Assembly (NCBI GenBank): GCA_021234535.1 | Contig: CM037835.1 | Location: 1,426,001-1,490,000 of the forward strand | DNA: 64,000 nt | From: Stichopus chloronotus | Lineage: Eukaryota; Echinodermata; Holothuroidea; Aspidochirotida; Stichopodidae | Reading direction: 5' to 3' | Shown here: one piece after another, positions 23,522 through 34,685 of the stretch | How the letters are laid out: each line of letters starts with the position of its first letter | Numbering within the stretch: the first letter of the stretch is position 1 | The notes under the pieces: model-generated | Seen by the model: the letters and a program-made list of their open reading frames with translations, nothing else | Told to the model about the DNA's origin: nothing | Databases searched by the model: none | Made by a program: the position numbers and the translations under genes

Positions 23522-26500
23522 GTAAGACGTTTGAAGATTTTTTCATTTTCGCCCTGTTTTTATTTTAAAATCAATTTAACTTTTCTAAAGAACTATTTTC
23601 TGACTACATGATTGGTAGTGAAATGATATTTGCAGAAGTGTAGGATGGACTGCTTACTTCTTTGGTTCACTTTGTTTTTTTTTTAACCAAGTGTTCGTTT
23701 CCAGCAATTCGTCATCATTCACAGAGATTTTTCGTTGTCAGAGTGAAGTACTTTCACTGCTTGCCTGAAAAAACTTCGTATTCCATTTTGTGAGAACTTT
23801 GCAGTACCTTCAAAATGAATAATTGTAATAACAAAATCCTGTCATTTTATTTCCAGTAATTACTCAATTTTTGTAGAAAATAAACTCAGTGTATGATAAA
23901 TCCTCACAATTGGAATAGTCCGTTTCAATTTTTCAAAAGTATTTGATATTTTTATTTCGTTTTATATTATTGAAATCGTATTGCCTTATGCATGGGTAAA
24001 CTTTAAAATGTCACACGGTTTTCTCGCAAAATAAACGAAAAGTTTTCTTCTCCAGAGTCAAAAGATGATTTATTGACTCTATAGAAGCAAATTATTGTGT
24101 ATCAAATCACTTGAATAGTCAGATCATAAACAAAATCTGAGAATGAAATTATTTTACGTCTGTTGCCATATTTTATCTATTCACTGTGTGCCTACATTTC
24201 ACACCGCTTTTCGACAAACACTTCCTTTCATCTCAATCCCTAAAAGAGAAGAAATGTTTCTCGTGATTTCAGTGACTGTTTACACAGTGGTAAATTATTA
24301 TTAACACAAGTAATGATTTTAAAGCAATATTTATTGGTCACTATGGGCATTATTATGACTGTTTGTAGCCAAATTGATTCCCCAGGATATTTAATTAGTG
24401 TTATCAAAACCTACGAGAGATGAATATCTCTATCGTACAAATAAAGTGTGTTGAATACTTTGTGTTCATTATTACCTTAATTCCATAAAAAGCTTAGATC
24501 TCAACCATCACAGAAATTATGTACCTGTATTTATCTTACTCGATATTGCACAACTATTGCTTTAGCTTACCACGATCTACTGTTCAGAAGCTTAAAGCCG
24601 ATGTTCGTATTGAGTTTGCCTTTCTTTTGGTATGGACGGGAGGTTGTGGTGAAGACTTAATTGTTTCATTCCGATTTTCGTTTCTCTGTCCTTCTTTGAT
24701 CTTCGTTCCTTCCTATCTTCACTGCCTCTTTTTAACGCCTCCCTCCATTATATTCTTCCCCAACCTGGTTTTCCAGGTGTCTCTCATCCATTTATCCTCT
24801 TTCTATTCCGTTTTCACTACTGTACTATGCTCCCCTCCCCCTCCCCATTTCCACTACAAATAATCTTTTATAAAGGACCGTTTGACGTTCCAGTATCTTT
24901 TTTAATTAAAGCACAAATAACTAACCTATCGTGATCCTATCATCACGGTAACCGTATAATTAAACAACCAACGTAAAATGTCGGTCTAGAGATAACTCAT
25001 GCCTTCAAACGTACCAATATACAAATTAGTTTAATCTACCGATACTGAGAGCATATCTTTCAATCTTTATCTTACAGTTTTCTCGATATTCTAAGTCATA
25101 TTGATTGTTTATACGGTATTGTACTTTCTACGCACTATCATATTAATTTCTACAATATAGTTAATATGAGAAATATCAATAGAAGTGTTTCTATGTTAAG
25201 TTTTATGTGTGTGAAAAGGTCGAAAAATTGAACGGTTTTGATTATGATAATCTTACATTTTATTTTCATTGTGTTATGTTTGCATTTTACACTTTGGGGT
25301 TAAAGGAAAGGCTGGGGGAAGAAACCATTTTGGAAATAGCGTTTGCATATACATCTAGCAATACGTTTTAATTTGTGGGACCCAAACAGAAGATTCATGC
25401 AGCATTTGTTCCGGAGCACCATTTGAGTGAACTACTCTTTTAGGCCCGTATGCAGCTTTTTTCAGTAGGGGGGGTTCGATTCCACCACAAGTGGAACATT
25501 TTACCCGACAAAGCTCTAAGGAGGGACTAACAAAATTAAAACTCATTATATATGTTGCTGAGGTAGGTCTACTATCATAAGCTAAGCGGAACTCCAGATG
25601 TTGTGGGGGGGGGGGTTCGTCCGAACCCCCTGACCCCCTCCCCCGGATACGGGCATGTCTTTTGGGTGTGCAAATTGGACGATACTGTGTCGTTCATCAA
25701 TTTTAGAGGAAGCATTTCAAATAAATGGCTCATTTAGATAGAAACAATTATACCAGGGAGTTGCTAAATAGCAACCCCGTGATTATACTCAGACCCTGAA
25801 GCATTGAAATGATGCTCCGTTCATTGCATTCAAGTTGAACGAAAACAATTTTGTACGTTACGACATCTGCAACTACAATATAATACATTATGACCACCCT
25901 TGTACATGAGTCGAGTTTGTGTTAAAGTCACATAAATCTGTTCTACTTTAGCGGAAAATCGTTCTAATCTATACAATTTATTGTTCATAAATCTACGCAA
26001 TTGTAACTTCGAATGCTGTGAATGTCTGCGCAGGTTACTATATGGACATGAGAGTCATGTTTCGATTATCGGCATATTTCAGTCCCCTATCACCCTCACC
26101 TCTTCAGCCCCTCGTCAACACTTAACAAATACCAGCCTTTTACTTAAAGTTACTGCAACAAGGTTTCACAAGGGAGACCTGCAACCCTTTCGCTATTTTT
26201 ATGTTTCATGATGGGTATTGATCTTCGTTTACTTGTTCCGTTAATGGGGGGGGGGGGGAGAGTTCTGTTTAACGCCATTTTGACTCTCCAATCTGATCTA
26301 AGTGAGACTGTGGTATGCGCATGCTCTCTGAGATAGGAGATATGGCAGATACGTGATTCTCACAAACAGAATTTGAAGACCCTTTAATTAAAATCTTCCT
26401 CCTGTAATGTTGATATTTTCCTCCTCCTTTCCCTCCCATCTTCCTCTTTTCGTCTTTCTTTTTTGTTCTACATCTTTTTTAAATCTAAATCTTTTCATTT

Positions 26501-29500
26501 TTATTTCTTTCTGCTTGGTTTTACGTAAGCCGGGTAATTTCATGAGTCAAAAACAACTTCCTATTCTTCCGGCCAGCACATACGCTATGGCGTCAACTAC
26601 AAATAATATGAGGACAAGACATTCAGTTTCTCTCTCTCTCGTTTCCTGCTTGGGAAAACAGCTTCATTTCTAGAAGAAAAAATCACATACACACAGAAAC
26701 ACACACACACACATGTACATGTATATAAATAAAAACAAAACAAGAAGCACTCGATCTTTTCTGAATACTTGTGAATAATTTGGAGTTCCACTCGTGATAA
26801 TACATCAATTATTTCTTTCTCGATATCTCTACAAATTTTCCAATCTTCCTGCATAAGGGTTTAAAGAAGTATCATTGATACAATAGTACGTATCTCATTA
26901 TTGACATTTTGTAAGGAAATTCTCGAGAATTTACCCAGACATGGTTGAATTTTATATCCACTTTTTATACACAGAATGCCATGCATGGTAAATGGATGGG
27001 AGTATTAACAAAATGGAGAACTGGGCAGACGATTAGGCTATATCAATATATGTGGAACACGGAAAGTAGCATGAGGGTGAAGTGGAATGGACGGTTTGGT
27101 TGGAGATATCCAAATTTGTTCCCCGGTTACTAAATAAGAAACATCCCGAAGAAGACTGTTCATTTGTTTGTTTGGAAGGAATAAATATGATAGGAAGAAT
27201 GATATGAACTTCATCAGACAAGGTTCGGCATCGTCATTTTACTATCAAATATCCTCTCATCATGAGTTTTATACCCACCCCACCCCACCCTCCCCCACCC
27301 CTCCCCTCCCTTGCCGGTCACCTGGTTTGGAGAACCATCTCGTGAAGAGTATATCTTACGTTTCCGGTGAAGAGGTGGCCAATGTACTGAAATTGAAAAC
27401 AAACATCTGAGAGATACACTTGACTAACAGATGATTAAAATAAAAGAAAGGAAAATAAAACCATTTTTTCCCAGCATATATTCAGGAACGAATTGGCAAC
27501 AGCCGTTTTACTATATATGAAGACCTTTCCAATCATTAGAGAGGGAATCCAAATGATGACGTCAGCAAAAGTGCAGTTGACTTTTTACCTCTGTGACATC
27601 TTTGGAATGGTTATTTTCTTTTGTCATCGTTAAGTTTAAGATAAATGATTTATTTTGTCAATTAACCTACTTTTACTTGAACGTTGACTTTAACTTGTCA
27701 ACTAAATTTTGACGAATGAAGTGACAACCATTCTTTCCCTCTAATTTGAAGTGATAAATATTAGAGTATTGCACCAGAGAGATGGATTAGACAAAGCATG
27801 TCTGAGGTTAATTAACTACAAAATGTCATTAAAGCGGGCATCTGAAATACGCCGGAGAGAAAAATAAAAAAAAGTGGTATTATGCAATTTTGATGGCATT
27901 GCTTAGTTTGGGGTCTGTGCTTTGTTTTTTGTTTTTTATATAATTCCATTCATGGTGGCATGTTGGTATTTTGTTTTATTTTTTTTCTTACATCATTTTC
28001 ATTTTTCAATATGACGTCATGTGTTTTGTATGATGCAACTCAATCGGTTTGTTGAATTGAATCCCTATACAGTGATACTCCACATATGTTTGTTATATCG
28101 AATAAAGCGAATTAAACGTTGCAACTTGTAAATCAGTTTACACCTATCAAAACACGGATACTCGTTTACACATTTCATGGAGAGAAAATTTCATTTAATG
28201 TTATTATAGACATCCAGAAACATTCCCAAAGACCAATATCCTAACTTCTGGGTATTTTGGACGGAACGATTTTATGAAACGACAGCCTACCACATAGTTA
28301 TCTTTGTCGTTCGTTCCAATCTGATTAAATGTTTAGTACATAATTATTCTACTAGTTAAGAGAGATGGGAAATATTAAAGGACAATTAGAAATGATTAAG
28401 ACGCTGCCGATGTCCTTTCACTCATATTTTAAGGCTCATCTATGACGTATTCAAATGTAATAGGCTACGTCATAAGATTTCCTAGAAAAAATTCTTATTA
28501 AATCGTTATTGTTTGCCCACAAAATAAAATGAAATTGATTCTTTCGAGTCAAAACCTAGATTTTGTCCTTCATTTAAAAAAAAAAATGGATTTCGAGGGT
28601 GTCCTGTCAATTTAGATATTACCTTCAAAGATATTTGAAACAGGGTTGGCGCAAAGAAAACAGAGGAAAACGTGTTCTACGTTTCTGTCACAGAGAGCTC
28701 GTTTCTCTCCTTCACTATGTGGCCAAAAAAGTAAAATAATAAAAAACGCGTCTTTATCATGGTGATAACTTGAAAATGTGCCTCAGTTACACTGCTATAT
28801 CGTGTTAGCCTTATGTCATGCATGGGGATATTAGCATAGTATTTTTGTGACGTAGATGTTCAAAAAGTGTGTTTATCCACGTCTACTAAAAAAAAAAATC
28901 AGACTTATTATTGCAATAGTTACACCACGGAAAAAAGTATGTACAATTGATGCGTATTTGCATCGTCTCTGATTGTTGATGTTACAGTGTTTCCAGAAGC
29001 GAAAACTCTTCTTCTAGGAAGAAACGCTACTGAGGTTAACTTATTTATAGTACTACATTTTTTGGAAAAAATGACGTTTATTTCTTTTTTTCTCTCGTCT
29101 TGATTTTGTTATGTAATTTGTATACAAGTTGAAGTGAAAGGGTTTGACACAGAGTCATCTCAGCAATATGTTGTACACAAATTGGTTTACTGATTCCAGC
29201 GATTAGAATAAAGCCTCTTAAGAAAAACGGGCTATGTTTACGGGCATAGAACCTCTCACGTTTCCTCCCTCTCACATACACACATATTAGAGGCCCAAGA
29301 AAGGCAATTGGATAATGAACAGACTTGAAATATTCTGTTTTTTTCTTTTTTGAAGAAGTCGTTCCATAAATGAACACTTTTGTTGCACGTTTGCAATTTA
29401 ATATGCAACATTATTTAAGTAAGGTCAGACATTTAGAATGTACTGGAGTCAATGTTCTTTAACTGTAACTTTATTTCAGTCTCGTTTTGAATAATTAAAG

Positions 29501-32500
29501 AGAAAAATTACAATGAAATATGTAGTTAAAGAGACTGCGGAGTGATTACAAAAAAAAAACTTTTAAGAGCTTGTCGGGGTAATCCTCCCTGAAAAAGAAA
29601 GAAACAAAGCTAAATCAATATACAAAACAAAGGAAAAAGAGAACAAACAGCAAAGGAAAAAAAAAAAAACCAGTAACAGGTGAAATTAATCCTGTTTACA
29701 AACTAAATGGAATGATTGGTTGATCAATTAAACAAATCAAGAAAATAAACAAATAGGCCTAAGCCAATTAAAATGAATATTAATCTGTAAGAATTATCAG
29801 TGCCCAGGGACTTAAAAGTCGAATTTCTGCTTGTAGAATTTCTCTTATACTGTATCTTTGTGTACAGAAGATACAGTTTGACTTCAGATTCTTCTCAATT
29901 GTCATGTCACAGTGTGAAAGAGGAAAACTAAAGATTAAGTAACTGTGTTTTCCTATCTTTGTTAGAGATATCTGCAGTCAGGTGTTGATAGTTAAGTTCT
30001 GCTGTCAGAATAAGAGATTTTGACTCTTTAAGGGCAAATCAAGGAGTGTGGCAAATCGTTCCTAACACTTACCTAGCCATCGTTAACCCTCACTACCTAG
30101 AATTAACCGGAAGGAGTTCCCCGAAGCTATTACTTGTCGGTACTGACCTCCCACGCTTACAATTATTTATACCAACAGTGTCTCACTGGGACTACCAAGC
30201 CGTTTGCTTTTGTGAGGTTGACAGAAATACAATGGCTTGTAATTAAGAGGGGACATCCCTGGAGTCTGCTTTATTTTATTTCTGCTTTATTTTATTTTTG
30301 CTGCAACGATTGCATAACCTTCATTCGTTTGGTTAGATAATGACAAAAACGAAATGCTGTAAAACACGTATTTACAAAGAACGCTATATTTAAAAGAAAA
30401 TAAAGGTCATTGATTGAACAATATTTGCAAATGAACAACATATACTCGGTATCCAGCAGTAGTAGATGAGATGATAGAATAACACAAAGTGACACACAAC
30501 TTTCATTATGTTGCTTTTAGAAAGACTTAAGAAGTAAAACATCTTTTTATCAACATAGCTTCGTAGTAGACGTAGTTAATGAAAACTTACAAAATATTAC
30601 AACGAAAATGCGATCAGATAAATATTTTACCAGTTGTCCGAGGTGCACGCCAAACAATGTGAACAGATTTTATCTGCTTAATTAACTTTAAATATTTTTT
30701 TCAAAGAAATTTACTTGAAAGATTTTCCTATTTGAATGATTTACTTTTGTTTCTGTTAAGATACAGCTTTGTGTTAATTCACAATCATATTTACACTGCT
30801 GATGTTTCCTGCCATTTTAACAATGCGTGTTTTGTATTCTTTTAGTGTAACTTGTCTGGAAGATTGTCGGTTTCAGTTACTTTCATTTATTATCATACTG
30901 GTCATAACAAGTGGAACTATTTGACTCTAGATTCCAAACAAAGAGAAGGACAAAAATTCATGTACACCTTTCAAAACGAGCATTGGCGTCTGTGTGAGGC
31001 CCTCTTCAACCCTTTTCCCCTTTTTCTTCCCGTTATACCACTGACCTCGATATAAGAGAAGAGGAAGTATGCTGCGCTCGCCTGCGGTGACGAGAGGGGT
31101 TTATCCAACCGCACTCTCCTCGGTCAATCGTTGGGTGTCGGCCCGTGATCCTGCATGCAGATAGGCTAGCCCTCTGACGTTGTACTCTCAAGTACATCCC
31201 CTCAGATAAGTGTCGGATCGATCCGTTTAACATAAAAATCGCCAACTTTTCGGTGCGTTTGGCCTCCTTTTACCCAATTCTGTTGTCTACAATTTCATTA
31301 CGTTAAAAAACAAGAAAGGAAAAAAAGTGATATTTACTTGACGTTTTTCTTTCTCTCTTTATTTTTCTATCTTTCTTCTACTTTTTTGTGTTCGCTCACA
31401 TTCCTCTGAATTTCGATTCTTTTTATTTTCTCATTCTTTCTTATTTAAAAGATACCTACTTGTTGAGCGAGTTGCTGTGATGTCAAAAAGAGACAAAAAA
31501 AAAAAAAAGACAAGAAAAAAGCTTTGGATTTTTTTTTTTAAACTAGAATTGGTAGGAAACCGAGCGAGACGGTCTGTGCAACACTTAAGCACGAAAACTA
31601 TCAGGTATAACACTTGAAGATAATCTGAGGTAACCACTTCGGTGGATACCAACGACGTTGAGCAAGAATCTATGAATTCGCTGAACACCACGAACACTTC
31701 AACCATAATTAATCATTTGGAATAATTATGTGTACATATGCCGTTAGAATACTCAGCAAGTTGCAAACGTAACGCATCCATCCCCTGTTGCAAATGTCAT
31801 ATGTGACATTTAAAGTTTTTGCCATCGCGATGACTGCGAGGAAAAAAGTAGGGAAATGCCTTAGCCGAATTCGCTACTTCTTCTTCTTCTTTTTTTTTTT
31901 TTTTAAGATATGTCAATTTATTGGTTGTAGCTTAATAACGAAAAGAGAAGAGAATAGATAAAAAAAATCGTGATTTGAACAAAGCAACAATTTAGCACGT
32001 TTTCTCATAAATTTTCATTGCCATGCACGACTCGATATTAAACAGAAAACGTGTCCCTCCCCTCTCAAACAAAGGAGAAAAGAGAGTGAGGAAGCCACTC
32101 AAAATATTTGAATCGTGGCTAGTATATATATAGAATAGCCCTCTCTGACGATGTGTAGTGTGTACATAAGGAACAAAACGGTCTGAAAAAGACTTTATAT
32201 CGGAACTGAAGGACCGTAGCAAAATGAGGTTAAGAAGTGGATTGAGATACTAAGATTTAACAATCACACACAATTCGGAAATTTGATGCTACTGGGCATC
32301 GATTTCTTTTACCTAGGCCCTATTTACATATTTTTTTCTTTTCATTACATATTTTTGTCAATAGGTAAACAAACTGGACATTGACATAAGGGGTGCACAT
32401 ATTTCAACTTTTGTAGCTCGTGTGCTGGCGGATCCTATACATTAAGGTTGTTCAGTGTGTATTATAAAGATGGAGGGGGTAGGGGAGCGGTGGGAGTACT

Positions 32501-33120
32501 GCGACGAGAGGGTGTGTAGGTATCCGAGAGGTACGAGGGTAAACGAGAGTAATCAGAACTAATAAAAAAATTAATTAATAAGTAAAAAATCAAATAGTTA
32601 ATACTGTTCTTAACTATAAACTTTACAATGACAATATGTATCATTTACAATAACCTTTGCTGTTCTATTTAGCCCCCTTATATATCTTACATGTGAAGGA
32701 ATCTCTCTTGATTCTTATGGCTCACACTATTGACATTCACATGTTTAGAACATTTAATTATCAACTCAGAGGGAAATATGTTCAAAATCTGTCTTTACTC
32801 TTTTTCTTTGTTTCGATATTCCCATTTTTTTTTTTTTTTTTTGTGGGACGAATTAATTTTCTGCTTCTATTTGCTCTTGACTTTTTCTTTGTCGCTGTTA
32901 TTGGAAATCAAAAATGTCTGTCATTCCAAATGTTAAGTATATTCTCTTCCATTTTCTTTCAGATGTTCTCGACATAGGTTCATCGGAAAACCCAGAATAC
33001 AACGATTTACAACACCTTCCAGCAGAATTACAAGTCCCTATTTTTGGAACAGATGACATCATATGTGTCAAGATAAGCGATGGAGGCTTATATCAATGTG
33101 CACGTTACTCCTCAAGGTAA
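23350..33120 (+). CDS. Luqin-type neuropeptide precursor (spliced, two coding exons)
   Basis: Coding exons 23350-23521 and 32963-33120 join in phase 1 to give 109 aa. Residues 1-31 form a signal peptide (a Cys-rich hydrophobic core CCCLVVLLLGTLLL ending in TSA). Residues 40-41 (KR) precede the peptide KPYKFMRW (42-49); G50 supplies the amide and K51-R52 is the second dibasic site, so the product is KPYKFMRW-amide. The C-terminal part has C92 and C103 with exactly ten residues between them, the conserved two-cysteine module of luqin precursors. From memory the same peptide is reported from sea cucumbers, and luqin-type peptides act on a G-protein-coupled receptor related to tachykinin receptors. 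In starfish the peptide relaxes muscle. The intron is 9441 bp (GTAAGA to CTTTCAG). Both exons fit known precursor length and order. The product is secreted from neurons or neuroendocrine cells. Confidence 0.93.
25444..25654. mobile_element. Possible short MITE with GCCCGTAT ends
   Basis: The left edge GCCCGTATGCAG and the right edge (reverse complement GCCCGTATCCGG) match over eight bases. Both arms then carry a G run followed by GGGGGTTCG. The inner arms are diverged and no target duplication was resolved. It lies inside the luqin intron. Confidence 0.35.
26694..26714. repeat. CA microsatellite
   Basis: A run of CA dinucleotides with minor interruption lies in the luqin intron. Confidence 0.8.
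27273..27312. repeat. C-rich tract with G-quadruplex potential on the minus strand
   Basis: Seven blocks of three to five C are separated by one to three bases (CCACCCCACCCCACCCTCCC and on). The complementary strand satisfies the usual four-run G-quadruplex pattern several times over. Confidence 0.7.
31060..31245. other. GC-rich, self-complementary island in the luqin intron
   Basis: This segment is markedly more GC- and CpG-rich than its flanks. It contains the perfect palindrome CGGATCGATCCG and a short hairpin TGTACT-CTCA-AGTACA. GCGGT and ACCGC words can also pair. It has no long open frame of protein character. I cannot assign it to a known small RNA or SINE. It could be an unrecognised repeat or a structured RNA gene. 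Confidence 0.3.
32963..33120 (+). CDS. Luqin precursor coding exon 2
   Basis: The acceptor TTCTTTCAG ends at 32962. The split codon G|AT gives Asp58, then VLDIGSSENPEYNDLQHLP and on to CVKISDGGLYQC and TAA at 33118. The Cys-x10-Cys spacing is the family hallmark. The stop lies within AAG|GTAAAT, which resembles a splice donor, but luqin precursors normally end just after this module, so the stop is preferred. A candidate AATAAA is at 33324-33329. Confidence 0.9.
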
Positions 33121-33457
33121 ATAAATGTATATATTTATTTTCATGTGTGCATGGATATACACGTAATTTGTTTTCGAACTCCGTTACAGGAATTTCGCAT
33201 TCAAATAGTACTTCCAACTTCCTGTATTACCTGTTTTCTAACTTAGGTGAAAGCAATGACACCAATATAATTCGAGTTATGTCCAAAAAGTATTCTATCA
33301 CACGTAATATTACAGACAAATACAATAAATATTATACGTTTATTTTCTGATTAAAGCGTTACGATAAAAAGTATAAACAATTTCTTGTCGAACCGACTAA
33401 GCAACATAATACTAAAGAGCTCGAGCATGAAACGTCATAACCTGATAACGACGGCAA

Positions 33458-34685
33458 CAGTGGCGTAGCCAGAGGGAGGGGGGGGGGGGCGTAGCCAGCG
33501 GTAGGGAGACAGGGGGAGAGACCCTCCTACAGAAATTTTTGGAGGCGATGGATGATGATGAAAAATAAAGGAGAGCAAAAAAAATCGAAGAGAGGAGTCA
33601 TGGATGATAAGTTAACCGAGTTTGGGAGAACTGGTAGGCTGAAACAGTAAGGGGGGGGGGGACAGCCTGGCTTCCAGAGTGTGATATTTTCATGACATTG
33701 AAAACTAAGTCCCAAACAGATGAACAACTTAATTGGAAAAAGGTGTTCATAAAGGTGTGGATTCGCTGATTCGAGGTTTCGATTGGCTATACATGTGCCT
33801 GTTGGTTATACCCAGTATACGTGTATGCGGGTAGGGAAAGGAACCCGCGGCAGAACGGTCGGCATGTTTATTTCACACAGGATCCATTGACAAGAGCTGT
33901 CAATTAAATTATTTTATATTAATGATGGCCTTTATTCTAAAAACAATGTTCGTTTATTTTTTTCCAACCCTAACTCTGAATTAAAATAAAAAAAAAAAAT
34001 CCCCAGAAAGTATTGGTTGCCAAAGCAAACTAAACCTGTTGCCAATACGAACCAGTATTCCGTTATATTACTACTTGTTGCATGCAACAAGATCATGTTT
34101 TGCCGTACTCCTCCCCCCTCCACAATTTCTGTCTCCACCCATCTGATATGTATTACCATTTTTTATTCTTTGACTTTTAGCCCATTGGGGCTAATTGAGA
34201 AATTGCAGGCATGAAATCCTTATTTCAAGGCTGGGTACATGCAGCTGTAAACACTCTGGAAGTGACGTTTTCGACCATCTGGAGTGTTTGAAAAGCCAAC
34301 GCTTTCCTCGATGGTTCTGCTCCAACCGATGTTGGCGCTCCCCTTAGGTAGTCCTGACGGCCGTAATACCCCTCCAATACCTTTAATCCTTTATTTTAAG
34401 TTTTATAGGTGCAGGTGTCAAAGAGAGTCAATTTTGCAACATGATTGGACAACTAAGAAGGGCGAACATGATTCTTCTTAGGCAAAAGAGAAGGGGTGCC
34501 CCATCCCCTGAGACCTCTTCTCATGCCTCGTAGGCCTATTTGTGGGACTAACTGATTTGCAATCCTGGCTTATAAACCTTGAGAGGGCAACACCCCTCCC
34601 CTTATGCCCCTCCAAAGGACGGCGGTCAAAACTAGCCACGATGTGTTTTTTACGTCCTCCGAGACAAAACCTGACTACGCCCCTG
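33458..34685. mobile_element. hAT-like non-autonomous element
   Basis: The left end is CAGTGGCGTAGCCAG and the right end in reverse complement is CAGGGGCGTAGTCAGG, a typical hAT pair of terminal repeats. The flanking 8-mers are GACGGCAA and GACTTCAA, six of eight identical, consistent with an old target duplication. No transposase frame is visible. Long G runs lie near the left end. Inside is a copy of a dispersed core (34200-34370) also found at 51131 and 62190. Confidence 0.5.

Larger units (their letters stand above)
23522..32962 (+). other. Luqin intron 1, 9.4 kb
   Basis: Begins GTAAGA and ends TTTTCTTTCAG. It holds no further coding exon that I can recognise. It contains a possible short MITE (25444-25654), G runs (25602-25614, 26227-26239), a CA microsatellite (26698-26714), a C-rich tract (27273-27312) and a compositionally distinct GC-rich segment (31060-31245). 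Confidence 0.75.

Noticed and set aside
24519..24863. 114-codon pyrimidine-rich open frame in the luqin intron
   Set aside because: Composed of CTT/TCC-rich low-complexity sequence without any conserved pattern and lying inside a well-supported intron.
31083..31130. Resemblance of GAGGGGTTTATCCAACCGCACTC to U1 snRNA stem-loop III
   Set aside because: The U1 5' end (ACTTACCTGG) and the Sm site are missing in the expected places, so the similarity is judged to be chance.
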